Source: Paraburkholderia piptadeniae (lineage in GTDB: Bacteria; Pseudomonadota; Gammaproteobacteria; Burkholderiales; Burkholderiaceae). From it: a stretch of DNA of 64,000 bases. Both the position numbers and the translations under genes were made by a program. The notes under the pieces are model-generated. The model was not told the DNA's origin. It saw nothing but the letters and a program-made list of their open reading frames with translations, and searched no databases. Within the stretch, counting starts at the first letter, position 1. Each line of letters begins with the position of its first letter. Positions 1-8,187 of this stretch are shown here, piece after piece. The stretch covers positions 1 to 64,000 of the forward strand of contig NZ_CYGY02000001.1 of NCBI RefSeq assembly GCF_900007165.1, in the 5' to 3' direction.

Positions 1-575
1 TCGACCGGTTGAATCCGCACACGACGCGCCGACAGATTGCCGTTTTCGTCCCGATCGAAAGCGGTAAGCTGATTCGACCATGATTCGGCAATCACGAGTG
101 TTCTGCCGCCGTCTTTGAGAACCATGCCGTTAGGGAAATCGAAACCGCTCGCGGCGACGCGCGCCACGCCGTCGGGTTCGACGACAAAAAGATCGGCGGG
201 CCTCTTCTCCGCGCCGCCGAAAAGATCATAGCCAAAGTTGCCGACATAGATCCGCCCGAGACCATCCACGACGAGATCGTTCAGATCGGCAGGAGCGAGT
301 GTGGACAGGTCCGCATGCAGTACCAGCTTGCCATCGACGATACGCATCAGCTTGCGATCGACCATCGACACGATGACAGGAGAACCGTCTCGCAGAAAGC
401 CGATCCCTGAAGGACGGTGCGGGACGTCGCACACGACTTCGCGCTCGCCTGCCGCTGTGATCCGATAAAGCATCATGTCGGTGATGTCGGAAACCCACAG
501 ATGGCCACTGTACCAGCGCGGTCCTTCCAGGAAGGCGAAATTGTCGGCAAGCAACTGAGCCGTCTCTGTTCTCAT
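1..575 (-). CDS. SMP-30/gluconolactonase/LRE family protein (3' end outside window)
   Basis: About 191 residues are visible, from an ATG at 575 preceded by a GAGAG ribosome site, and the frame stays open to base 1, so the C-terminus lies beyond the window. The protein opens with a segment containing FLEGPRW, then VSDI, NDLVVDGLGRIYVGN and FPNGMV. These are the repeated blade motifs of the six-bladed SMP-30/gluconolactonase propeller, whose members hydrolyse lactones using a bound divalent metal. The N-terminal Glu of LEGPRW and the Asn of PNGM fit the usual metal-site positions. The substrate cannot be told from sequence. No signal peptide is visible, so it is probably cytoplasmic. Confidence 0.8.
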   Translation of the reverse strand, partial: MRTETAQLLADNFAFLEGPRWYSGHLWVSDITDMMLYRITAAGEREVVCDVPHRPSGIGFLRDGSPVIVSMVDRKLMRIVDGKLVLHADLSTLAPADLNDLVVDGLGRIYVGNFGYDLFGGAEKRPADLFVVEPDGVARVAASGFDFPNGMVLKDGGRTLVIAESWSNQLTAFDRDENGNLSARRVRIQPV

Positions 576-647
576 TCGGAGAGCTCTCTCTATCGTGTGG
601 TATGCAGGCTGCGCATGTGGCGCACAGGTGATGTTCGTGTTGCAGAC

Positions 648-884
648 TCAATGCCGTGTCGAGGCGGTGAGAAGGCCGACGATCCTGCGTATCAAAGGCG
701 CGGCGACGAGTGCAAGCGGAAGCATGACCATCCACGAGAGAAGATAGGACCTGATCCAGTGATCGAAGAACGTTTTCTCCGAATAGAACGGCACACTCGA
801 TACGGCTGAAGCCACTGCACACGTCATTGCGCTTTGAATCCCACTGAAGAGGAAATGATTGAATCGGTGCGGGATGCGAAACAT
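648..884 (-). CDS. DUF2798 family small membrane protein
   Basis: 78 residues with two hydrophobic segments (about 17-34 and 45-66). The wording (FRIPHRFNHFLFSGIQS near the start, then RSYLLSWMVMLPLALVAAPLIRR) matches my memory of the DUF2798 family of two-helix inner-membrane proteins, which has no assigned function. It lies 72 bp upstream of the SMP-30 gene on the same strand and is divergent from the LysR gene at 1140. Overlapping frames on both strands are non-hydrophobic and resemble nothing, which favours this frame. Confidence 0.7.
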   Translation of the reverse strand: MFRIPHRFNHFLFSGIQSAMTCAVASAVSSVPFYSEKTFFDHWIRSYLLSWMVMLPLALVAAPLIRRIVGLLTASTRH

Positions 885-1034
885 ACGGTGAATGCCTGAT
901 AGCTCGATGCGTCAGGTCAAGTATGAAACGCTGCGACGGCATAAACAAACGAATAAAACGAATTGCTTCAAGCTGCGCTGCTTATGGTTGCCCGATGAGC
1001 ACTTGAATAAGAGCGTTTGTGTGCTACATTAAAC

Positions 1035-1052
1035 TTTGACGATTCTGTCAAA
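1035..1052. promoter_or_regulatory. Inverted repeat upstream of LysR gene
   Basis: TTTGAC-gattct-GTCAAA is a perfect 6-bp inverted repeat about 90 bp upstream of the LysR start at 1140. It sits in the divergent region shared with the DUF2798 gene. An operator role is inferred from position and symmetry only. Confidence 0.3.
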
Positions 1053-1139
1053 TATGTCGAATGCGCTGCAGGCAATGCGCCGCTACAGCACTTTTTGTCG
1101 ATGCAGATTGAAGCGATGTGAATGGAGGCAGGTTGCAAG

Positions 1140-2144
1140 ATGGACACGGTGCGGACTATGCGAATATTTGCCCGGGTTGCTGAGGCAGGGAGTTTTACTG
1201 TCGCGGCACAGTCGATGGATCTGACTGCGGGCGTTGTGTCCCGTGCTGTCTCCGAGCTCGAGGATCGGATTCGTACGCGTCTGCTGCATCGCTCGACGCG
1301 AAGCCTTGCGCTGACTGATGCGGGCGAGCGCTATCTGAAGCGCGTCGTCGGCATTCTCGCGGAAGTGGATTCCGCAGAGGACGAGGCGAGCGGCGCCAAC
1401 AACCGGCCGGAAGGGGCGCTGAAAGTCTTCAGCTGCATCGGCCTCGCCGGGCACATGGTCTTGCCGGCCATTCTGAAGTACAGGGAAGCCAACCCTGATG
1501 TGACAGTCGAGTTGACCGCCTCGCAAAACGTGCCCGATCTTTTCGATGGTCATAGCGATGTGGCGATCGTGGCAGCGCAGACACTGCCCGATTCTGGTCT
1601 CGTTTCGCGGCTGCTCGGCACGTCGTTTAGCGTGCTCTGCGCGGCACCTGCGTATCTGGGCGAGCATGGACTGCCTCGCTGCCCTGAAGACCTGTCCGGA
1701 CACAATTGTCTCGCGTTGCATTCGGCGCTGTATCCCGGACACGAGTGGACACTCGAAGGGGCGGGGCGCAAAGTTGTGTTTCCAGTGCGCAGTGCGATCC
1801 AGACGAATACGGCCGAGACGCTTGCGGTCGCGATCAAAAGCGGTGCGGGAATCGGCGCGTTGCCGCTCTATGCTGCAATCGACGATATCCGGGCTGGAAA
1901 GATCATCCGGGTCCTGCCCGAATATACGGTTCAATCGATCAATATTTACGCGCTGTACGCATCGCGGAAATTCACCGATGCAAAGATTAAGACATGGGTG
2001 GAATTCCTGAGAACCGAATTGCCACACGCGCTTGCCGCAGAGAGAAAGCTGCTCCTGGACTGCGAGCGCAGCGCCGCGTTCGCGACGAAGATTGCTGGGA
2101 CGTCTGTATTGCTGGATGCCGGAACGCGGTCGCTCGTGGTCTGA
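1140..2144 (+). CDS. LysR family transcriptional regulator
   Basis: 334 residues. The N-terminal winged helix-turn-helix (about 1-62: DTVRTMRIFARVAEAGSF, then AAQSMDLTAGVVSRAVSELE) is typical of LysR proteins and is followed by a type-2 periplasmic-binding-like effector domain to about residue 300. The tail of some 35 residues beyond it is longer than usual. The ATG at 1140 is preferred to the in-frame ATG at 1122 because a GGAGG at 1124-1128 overlaps the earlier codon and sits 11 bases before this one. It converges on the lyase gene ending at 2235. Which neighbour it controls is not clear. Confidence 0.85.
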   Translation: MDTVRTMRIFARVAEAGSFTVAAQSMDLTAGVVSRAVSELEDRIRTRLLHRSTRSLALTDAGERYLKRVVGILAEVDSAEDEASGANNRPEGALKVFSCIGLAGHMVLPAILKYREANPDVTVELTASQNVPDLFDGHSDVAIVAAQTLPDSGLVSRLLGTSFSVLCAAPAYLGEHGLPRCPEDLSGHNCLALHSALYPGHEWTLEGAGRKVVFPVRSAIQTNTAETLAVAIKSGAGIGALPLYAAIDDIRAGKIIRVLPEYTVQSINIYALYASRKFTDAKIKTWVEFLRTELPHALAAERKLLLDCERSAAFATKIAGTSVLLDAGTRSLVV

Positions 2145-2234
2145 ATCGCGTGATGTCGGCCGGTTATTTCAATCCCCGATAGTTACGAAGAGGGTGGTCC
2201 ATCGGGGATGCGTGCAACGCGGGAGATCTTTGCG

Positions 2235-3119
2235 TCAGGAATATCGGTTCGCGCGTTCGGTAAAGGCGTCGTATCCCAGCCGTGCTTCTAACACGTGAGC
2301 AGGTTCGAGGTAAGCATCGGTGCTGTCCATGCTCGACGACGCCCGGTAGGTCGCCAACGCAGTCGTCAGCGACTTTGCCACCGCCTGCAGGCAGAACCCG
2401 TAGTCGAGAACGATATCGGCAGCGCCGTTCCATTCGCTCCGGTCGCGCACCGCCGGATGATTGATCGTCACGTACTTCGCAGGCACCATCTGGCGGATTC
2501 GACGCAGCGTTTCGGGCGTCGCTCCATTGGTGAAAATGTATTCGATGCCGATCTCCGCGAACGCCTTTACGCGGCGAATGGCTTCGCGCTCGTCGTGAGT
2601 TGCCCACATCGCATCGGTTCTCGCCATGATGATGAATTCCGGAGAGCTGCGAGCATCAAGGGCGGCGCGTATCCTGGCGAGCATCTGATCGAGGGGAATG
2701 AGGTGTTGCGGCAGATTGGTATGTTTGCCGCCCGCGTGATCTTCGATGTGAATGGCCGCGACTCCGGCGCGTTCGAACTCGCGAACGGTCCGCCAGATAT
2801 TGCCCGGTTCGAAGAAGCCGCCTTCGGCGTCCGCAATCACAGGCACGGAAACGGCGGACGCGACTTTTCGAGCGTGATCGGCGAGCTGATCGAGGGTGAG
2901 GCTGCCTACATCAGGCATGCCATACACGGCGGCGGCCGTCGCATAGCTGCCGACATAGACCGCATCGAATCCTGCGCTTTCGACGAGCTTTGCACTGAAT
3001 GCGTCATAGGCGCCGGGAATGACGAGGGCGCGGTTTTCATTCACGGAGTTTCTGAGTGCAGCCGAGGCTTCGCCGGGTCGCGGAACAGGTGAGAGTGTTG
3101 TCATCGTTCGATTCGTCAA
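2235..3119 (-). CDS. Isocitrate lyase/PEP mutase superfamily enzyme (2,3-dimethylmalate lyase-like)
   Basis: 294 residues of the TIM-barrel isocitrate lyase/phosphoenolpyruvate mutase superfamily. Visible signatures are PGAYDAFSAKL near residue 35, VIADAEGGF at about 95-102 (metal-site acidic residues D97 and E99) and AAIHIEDHAGGKHTN at 121-135. Family members cleave or rearrange 2-hydroxy diacids: methylisocitrate, 2,3-dimethylmalate, oxaloacetate or carboxyphosphonate. The isocitrate-lyase KKCGH signature is absent. The start codon overlaps the stop of the aconitase-type small subunit (ATGA), so the three genes are translationally linked. Next to a LeuCD-like dehydratase a 2-alkylmalate-cleaving role is the best inference; the exact substrate is unknown. 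Confidence 0.82.
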   Translation of the reverse strand: MTNRTMTTLSPVPRPGEASAALRNSVNENRALVIPGAYDAFSAKLVESAGFDAVYVGSYATAAAVYGMPDVGSLTLDQLADHARKVASAVSVPVIADAEGGFFEPGNIWRTVREFERAGVAAIHIEDHAGGKHTNLPQHLIPLDQMLARIRAALDARSSPEFIIMARTDAMWATHDEREAIRRVKAFAEIGIEYIFTNGATPETLRRIRQMVPAKYVTINHPAVRDRSEWNGAADIVLDYGFCLQAVAKSLTTALATYRASSSMDSTDAYLEPAHVLEARLGYDAFTERANRYS

Positions 3120-3634
3120 AGCAGAGGGTTAGAGGATAGCGACTGGAGATATTTGACGAGGCCCCCGGAACTGAGCATCTTGCCCTCGGAGTGGCTGAGC
3201 GGCTCGAATGGCAGCGAGCGCCCCGTGGTCAGATTCATGACGACGTTTTCGGTCCATACGACTTCGATATGATCCCATCGTCGGATCAGTTCGAGAATGC
3301 CGGGACAGGTGATCTGCGGAAATCCCTCCGCCATTTCACCCCACCAGTAGCCGGGCGAAAAAGACTCGGCAATTACGCACGAGATGCCGAGGTCTCGCAT
3401 CGCTGTCATTGGCGGATAGTGCGGGTGGCCATAGCCGAAGTTGCGTCCGCCGATCAGGATATCGCCCGGTTGCACAGTCGAAACGAAGTCGGGGTCGATC
3501 GATTTCATCACGATCCGACGCAGTTCGTCCGGGTCCTGAATCCGGATGTTCTTCACGCCGACGATCTGGTCTACGTCGTAATCGTCGTCGGAAAACACGA
3601 ACGCCACGCGGCCTCGAAGGTTCTTCAGATTCAT
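3116..3634 (-). CDS. Aconitase-type dehydratase small subunit (LeuD/DmdB-like)
   Basis: 172 residues starting at the ATG at 3634 (MNLKNLRGRVAF), 8 bases after the large-subunit gene ends. It is the swivel domain of 3-isopropylmalate dehydratase-like enzymes: VFSDDDYDVDQI near the start and GGRNFGYGHPHYPP at about residues 65-78 replace the canonical GDNFGCGSSREHAP loop that contacts substrate. That altered loop suggests a substrate other than 3-isopropylmalate. With the large subunit it should form a [4Fe-4S] hydro-lyase. Longer in-frame starts to 4006 would read antisense to the large-subunit gene and are rejected. Confidence 0.85.
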   Translation of the reverse strand: MNLKNLRGRVAFVFSDDDYDVDQIVGVKNIRIQDPDELRRIVMKSIDPDFVSTVQPGDILIGGRNFGYGHPHYPPMTAMRDLGISCVIAESFSPGYWWGEMAEGFPQITCPGILELIRRWDHIEVVWTENVVMNLTTGRSLPFEPLSHSEGKMLSSGGLVKYLQSLSSNPLL

Positions 3635-3642
3635 GTTCGCTC

Positions 3643-4899
3643 TCACAAATATTGACGGGGATCGGCAATACGGCCCTCGATCGCAGCGGCCGCGACGGCG
3701 CCCGCATTGCAGAGATAGATTTCCGCATCGGCGCTGCCCATGCGTCCCGGAACATTGAGCGTGCCTGTGGAGACGGCTCGTTGCCCCGCGGCTATCGTTC
3801 CAATGCGGCCGTAGCAATAGTCGCAGCTGGGCGAGGATACGAAGGCGCCCGCTTCGACGAGCGTAGAGAGGGTGCCTTCGCGCGAGGCCTCCAGCATGAT
3901 CTGCTGCGAAGTCGGGACGATGTTCAGGCTGAAACCCTCCGCAACGTGCCTGCCGCGCAAAACAGCCGCCGCCGCTCTCAGGTCTTCCAGTCGCCCGGAT
4001 GCGCACGAGCCCAGATATCCCGCATGGACGCGCAGACCGATAAAGTCACGCAGATCGCGCGTGTTGGCGGGACTCGGCGGCGCGACGACGACCGGCTCGA
4101 TCGCAGCCAGATCGATTTCGTGAACGGCCGAGTAGCCGGCATCCGGATCGCTGTAGACCGGTTCGACCGACTTCTTTGCTCTTGCAAGCGCATAGCGCAG
4201 ACGCTCCTCGTCCGGATTGACGATGGCCGAAATAGCGCCTGTGAACATGGCGAGTCCAGTAATGGTTTGAAGTCCTTCGATCGAAATCGAATCGAGTCCC
4301 GGCCCCGAGAGTTCCATGACCTTGAATCGGCAGCCTCCGGAGCCCACCTGTCGGACGATGTGATGAAACACGTCTCGCGCCATCACGCCGGGATTGAGCC
4401 TACCCTTGAGGTCGATACGGACTGTGTGCGGCACGCGTAGCGCAATGCGTTCGCGTGAATAGGCTTCCAGCATGTTCCGGTGAATGCCGAGCGCCAAAGT
4501 CCCGAACGTGCCCAACTGGCTGACGTGCGGATCGAAGTGAACGACGAGCGCGCCAGGCACGGCATAGCCGACCTCTGCCGCTACCTGGTGTCCGATACCT
4601 TTTCTTTCGAAGAGCGAAACCCGGTTTTCAGCGGTCCACTGCCGGGTCTCGATGTGGAACGCTTCCTCTTCTGCTGAGGCGACAGGAACCATGTGATCGA
4701 TGAAGATTCCGAACCGCTCGGGTTCGGCGATGCGTTTGATCCCGAGGTCCTGTTTCAACTGCCTGAAATACACATTCGTGTAGCCGGGGAAGTCATACGC
4801 AAGCACGAAGTCGGGCTTGACCATGACTTCATCGCCCGGCGCGACCGAACCTAGACCCGCAGCGCGGGCAATGATTTTCTCGGTGATTGTGGAGCCCAT
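3643..4899 (-). CDS. Aconitase-type dehydratase large subunit (LeuC/DmdA-like)
   Basis: 418 residues, the length of the LeuC/homoaconitase group. Three cluster-binding cysteines are present: C299 in LGSCASGRLEDL and the C359-x2-C362 pair in PSCDYCYG. Earlier landmarks are FIDHMVP (67-73) and HFDPHVSQLGTFG (121-133, in place of the usual GDSHT-type loop). It is the first gene of the operon whose other members are the small subunit and a PEP-mutase-type lyase. This pairing is known from 2,3-dimethylmalate dehydratase and lyase in anaerobic nicotinate catabolism, and similar sets act on other 2-alkylmalates. Role in leucine synthesis is unlikely from the context. Confidence 0.85.
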   Translation of the reverse strand: MGSTITEKIIARAAGLGSVAPGDEVMVKPDFVLAYDFPGYTNVYFRQLKQDLGIKRIAEPERFGIFIDHMVPVASAEEEAFHIETRQWTAENRVSLFERKGIGHQVAAEVGYAVPGALVVHFDPHVSQLGTFGTLALGIHRNMLEAYSRERIALRVPHTVRIDLKGRLNPGVMARDVFHHIVRQVGSGGCRFKVMELSGPGLDSISIEGLQTITGLAMFTGAISAIVNPDEERLRYALARAKKSVEPVYSDPDAGYSAVHEIDLAAIEPVVVAPPSPANTRDLRDFIGLRVHAGYLGSCASGRLEDLRAAAAVLRGRHVAEGFSLNIVPTSQQIMLEASREGTLSTLVEAGAFVSSPSCDYCYGRIGTIAAGQRAVSTGTLNVPGRMGSADAEIYLCNAGAVAAAAIEGRIADPRQYL

Positions 4900-5113
4900 C
4901 GTGTTTCCTCTGAATGGCCTGATTCGTCAGATGCGCGAATCCCGGTTCACAGATTATGCGGACCGATGCACAGAGGTCGAAGCGCAAAGTATGAATGGCA
5001 GCTAGCAGCGCGATGCCTGGATCAAGCGATGTTCCCGGCGCGCCGGGGCTTTGCGCGAAGCCGGCTTCCGCATTACTCGTACTGCGGGCAAATGTGTTTT
5101 CCAAAGAGCCGTT

Positions 5114-6007
5114 CTATTCCGATTCAACCTCTGTATCCAGTGTCATCGACGAACCTGCAGTCAGTACCTCGACGAACATGGAAACAAGCGGCTCCACGAT
5201 GAACTGTTTCGCGGGGTCTTCGCCGATTACGGCGACTTCGGATGCGGGCAACGCCGGCCATTGTGCGGACGTCGGCAGGATCTTCATACCGTTTTGCAAG
5301 AAAGACTTGCCCAGCGCGGTGACACCCAATCCGCCCACCACTGCGGCCTGCACGCCGAGCAGATTGCTGGCCGTGCACGCGACCGACCATTCGCGGCGAG
5401 CTGCATCCAGTGTCTCCGTCATCACTTCCCGATATGCGCAAGGCGGCGGCATCATGATCAGGGGCGCGGGACGGGTGGGGTCGCTTCGATAGCTTTTCGC
5501 GGCCAGCCAGACGAGCGGTTCGCGCCATATCACGCGCCCGCGATGAGGCGATCCTTCGCGTTTGCGCCTGGCAAACACCACGTCGAGAAGACCGGCTTCA
5601 TGACCGTCGATGAGGTCCTGGCTCGAACCCGCGGTCAAGTCGAGTTGTACAGACGGAAAGCGCTGGCCAAACCGCGCCAGGATGAGAGGCAGTTGCGACT
5701 GCACGAGGTTTTCGGAAACTCCTAGCCGTAAGCGCGTGGGTTGTGGAGGCTCTTGAAGCTCCCGTATGAATGCGTCGTACTGCGCGAGGAGCCGCCGTCC
5801 TGCAGCGAGCACGCGTTCGCCTTCGTGTGTCAACTTCAGCGAGCGGCTGGTGCGTTCGAAGACGCGCACGTTCAAGGCATCCTCGAGTCGCAATACCTTC
5901 TGGCTGACGGCGGATTGCGAACGTCCGACGACATGAGCAGCGGCTGTAAAGCTGCCCGACTCGGCTACCGCGACGAAGGCGCGAAGCAAATCCAGATCCA
6001 GCGTCAT
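5114..6007 (-). CDS. LysR family transcriptional regulator
   Basis: 297 residues from the ATG at 6007, chosen over the ATG at 6019 because GGAAGGA sits directly upstream. The N-terminus (LDLLRAFVAVAESGSF, AAHVVGRSQSAVSQKVLRLE) is a LysR helix-turn-helix and the rest an effector domain. It is encoded just upstream of the aconitase-type operon on the same strand (214-bp gap) and is divergent from the SnoaL-like gene at 6163. It is the likely regulator of one or both; the sequence does not decide. Confidence 0.85.
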   Translation of the reverse strand: MTLDLDLLRAFVAVAESGSFTAAAHVVGRSQSAVSQKVLRLEDALNVRVFERTSRSLKLTHEGERVLAAGRRLLAQYDAFIRELQEPPQPTRLRLGVSENLVQSQLPLILARFGQRFPSVQLDLTAGSSQDLIDGHEAGLLDVVFARRKREGSPHRGRVIWREPLVWLAAKSYRSDPTRPAPLIMMPPPCAYREVMTETLDAARREWSVACTASNLLGVQAAVVGGLGVTALGKSFLQNGMKILPTSAQWPALPASEVAVIGEDPAKQFIVEPLVSMFVEVLTAGSSMTLDTEVESE

Positions 6008-6162
6008 GCGTCCTTCCATTCGATAATCTGCTAGATGGAATTAAGATTAGTCGTTTGTCTTCTTGTTCGCAACTTCACATAATGAATCCGAGTGCCCGGA
6101 ATTGGAGTGGGAGTCCGGAATACCGGGCGGTATCAACGTCATTGTTTTTGTGGAGCAGGAAG

Positions 6163-6582
6163 ATGGTCGATCGTAATTCAGTCGAGATTGTCGAGAACTT
6201 CTGGCGGCAGGTCTGGCAGTCGCACAACCCCGATGCAGTGGATGAACTGGTTGCGGAAGATTTCGCCATCACGTCGGGCGGGGTTGTAATCCGTTCGCGC
6301 AAAGAGTTCAAGAAGTGGGTCGCCGCGTTTCTCGCGAGCATCGATGACTTCAGGTTCGAGGTCATCGAAACATTTCAGAACGAAGCGGGCGACCGGGTGG
6401 TGAGCCGCTGGCGCGTGACGGGCAAGAACAATGGCTTCATGGGATCGGAACCCTGCCAGTCGCAAATCGATATGACGGGCACAGCCGTGTTGCATGTTCG
6501 CGAAGATGGACTTCTTCAGCACAACTGGGTTGAACGTAGTGCGCTTGAAGTGCATAGGAGCTTCAAAGAACAACGGCTTTAA
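6163..6582 (+). CDS. SnoaL-like/NTF2-fold family protein
   Basis: 139 residues from the ATG at 6163 (MVDRNSVEIVENFWRQVW), which has GGAGCAGGAAG before it; the longer frame from 6055 has an unrelated leader. The opening helix, the DAVDELVAEDF segment, RSRKEFKKWV and the terminal beta strands are typical of SnoaL-type NTF2-fold proteins. These are small cone-shaped domains used as isomerases, hydratases or ligand binders. It faces the LysR gene at 5114-6007 and converges with the thiolase gene. Function unassigned. Confidence 0.75.
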   Translation: MVDRNSVEIVENFWRQVWQSHNPDAVDELVAEDFAITSGGVVIRSRKEFKKWVAAFLASIDDFRFEVIETFQNEAGDRVVSRWRVTGKNNGFMGSEPCQSQIDMTGTAVLHVREDGLLQHNWVERSALEVHRSFKEQRL

Positions 6583-6669
6583 ATTCGCATATGCTTTGAA
6601 TCTGATTTGCTCCTGGTGCGAGCCCATCGGAAGATGGAAGGCTCGCACAATGGCATTCAGGCGAAACAC

Positions 6670-7848
6670 TCAGGCACTCTGCGCCTTTAGCACAGTTGCG
6701 TAATTGGCTACCGCCATGCCGCCCATGTTGAAGAGCAGGCCGAATTCCGGCCGTTCCACTGCGATGCCCATGGCGTCACCGATGAGTTGCCTGAACGCCA
6801 ACGCGTGCATCGAAACGCCTGTCGCGCCGATGGGGTGACCTTTCGCTTTCAGTCCGCCAGACAGGTTCACCGGCAACACGCCGCCTGCCTCGACCCGTCC
6901 TTCGTCGATCACGCGATGTCCCTCTCCGCGCGGTGCGAGGCCCATTGCTTCGTAGATGAGCAGCTCTGCGATCGTAAAGCAATCGTGGACTTCGGCGAAG
7001 TCCACGTCGGCGAGACCTATGCCCGCCTCGGTGAGCGCATTGCGTATGGCCAGCGTGGGGCCTTCGAATGCCAGCATGTCGCGTTTGCTGAACGGCAGGA
7101 AGTCATTCACGTGTGTCGCGGATTCGATAGTAACCCTGCGGGGAAAGTCTTTCGCACGGTCACTGGATGCAAGCACGAGCGCCGCCGCGCCATCGGAAAC
7201 CAGTGAACAGTCGGTCAGGCGCAAAGGCGGCGCAATCAACGGATTATCCTCGGATACCGTATTGCACTGTTCAACTGACATCGCTTTGTGCATTTGCGCC
7301 AAAGGATTTTGCAGCGCGTTGGCGTGGTTCTTCGCAGCGATGGCGGCCATTGCAGGCAGCGGATCGCCATAGCGCTGCTGATACTGCTGCGTTGCCAATG
7401 CGAACAGTTGCGGAAAGCTGAGCGCGGCTTCGACAGGGGCATGTTGATAGCCTGCTTTCGCGAGTGCGGCGGTGACCTCGGCGGTCGAATTCGATGTCAT
7501 CTTTTCCGCGCCGACCACGAGCACAAGGTCGGCTTCGCCTGCGCGAATGGCGTTGATTCCAGCGTGTATCGCTGCGGAACCCGATGCGCATGCGTTTTCG
7601 CAGCGAGTCGCGGGTTTGAAGCGCAGACCGGGATCGGCTTCGAAGACGAGTGACGCGGCGAATCCGTCGGACACAAGGCCCGAACTGAAGTGGCCGAGAA
7701 ACACAGCGTCGACTTCCGAAGCGGGAACGTTGGCATCTTCGAGCGCATCGCGCGTCGCTTCGACAATCAGATCTTCGAGCGTGTGCTCCTTGAGCTTTCC
7801 AAAGCGCGTGTGACCGCTGGCCACGATTGAGACGGATTTTTTCGGCAT
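6670..7848 (-). CDS. Thiolase family protein (SCP2-type acetyl-CoA acetyltransferase)
   Basis: 392 residues from the ATG at 7848 (MPKKSVSIVASGHTRFG). The acyl-accepting cysteine is C87 in CENACASGSAA. The second active-site His region is EVHDCFTIAE, and GGLKAKGHPIGATG supplies the C-terminal His. There is no classical C-terminal CxG cysteine, as in SCP2/SCP-x-type thiolases. It should cleave or form a 3-ketoacyl-CoA at the end of the pathway encoded by the neighbouring acyl-CoA genes. The 17-bp palindrome at 7925-7941 lies 77 bp upstream of the start, tying it to the proposed GntR regulon. The longer frame to 8079 would run over the operator. Confidence 0.87.
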   Translation of the reverse strand: MPKKSVSIVASGHTRFGKLKEHTLEDLIVEATRDALEDANVPASEVDAVFLGHFSSGLVSDGFAASLVFEADPGLRFKPATRCENACASGSAAIHAGINAIRAGEADLVLVVGAEKMTSNSTAEVTAALAKAGYQHAPVEAALSFPQLFALATQQYQQRYGDPLPAMAAIAAKNHANALQNPLAQMHKAMSVEQCNTVSEDNPLIAPPLRLTDCSLVSDGAAALVLASSDRAKDFPRRVTIESATHVNDFLPFSKRDMLAFEGPTLAIRNALTEAGIGLADVDFAEVHDCFTIAELLIYEAMGLAPRGEGHRVIDEGRVEAGGVLPVNLSGGLKAKGHPIGATGVSMHALAFRQLIGDAMGIAVERPEFGLLFNMGGMAVANYATVLKAQSA

Positions 7849-7924
7849 GGCAATCTCGCTGTCCTCTCGGGAGTTGGGGTGTGGTGGCGCGTTCATTGCA
7901 CGGTTGTGCGCCGACGGCTCAAGA

Positions 7925-7941
7925 ATAATGTCGGATATTAT
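7925..7941 (+). promoter_or_regulatory. GntR-type operator site A
   Basis: ATAATGTCGGATATTAT: an almost perfect palindrome (ATAAT/ATTAT outer arms, TC/GA inner arms) 77 bp upstream of the thiolase start. It is one of five related sites in 7.9-19.4 kb; the regulator gene at 19398 carries the best copy before its own start. Confidence 0.7.
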
Positions 7942-8111
7942 GAGGTGCAAGAGAAATATCGCATCAGGCGCATGGTGACCTGCCACCGGGAAACTTATGC
8001 GACGATTCGGCCGAAATATGCGAGAAATCTCCCTTTTGCTAGCCATGTGTGGAGGCGCCCAGCGTGTATCACGAGGCAAATCCTGGGTTTCTACTTATAC
8101 GACAGTCGAAA

Positions 8112-8128
8112 ATAATGTCCGACAATGA
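8112..8128 (+). promoter_or_regulatory. GntR-type operator site B
   Basis: ATAATGTCCGACAATGA: the left half and centre match the consensus fully (ATAATGTCnGAC), the right arm is degenerate. It lies 60 bp upstream of the acyl-CoA dehydrogenase start at 8188. Confidence 0.6.
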
Positions 8129-8187
8129 GTTTGCTTGTGCATCTCCGATGCGCCGCCAACACTTCATCTGTCGAGAGGCCCCTGAAT

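Larger units (their letters stand above)
7849..8187. promoter_or_regulatory. Divergent promoter region between thiolase and acyl-CoA dehydrogenase operons
   Basis: 339 bp without a credible gene. It carries two copies of the 17-bp regulon palindrome, one near each start (7925-7941 and 8112-8128), and a 16-bp stretch at 8093-8108 that recurs with two differences at 11458-11473. The ATG at 8125 overlaps the second palindrome and is not taken as a start. Confidence 0.6.
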
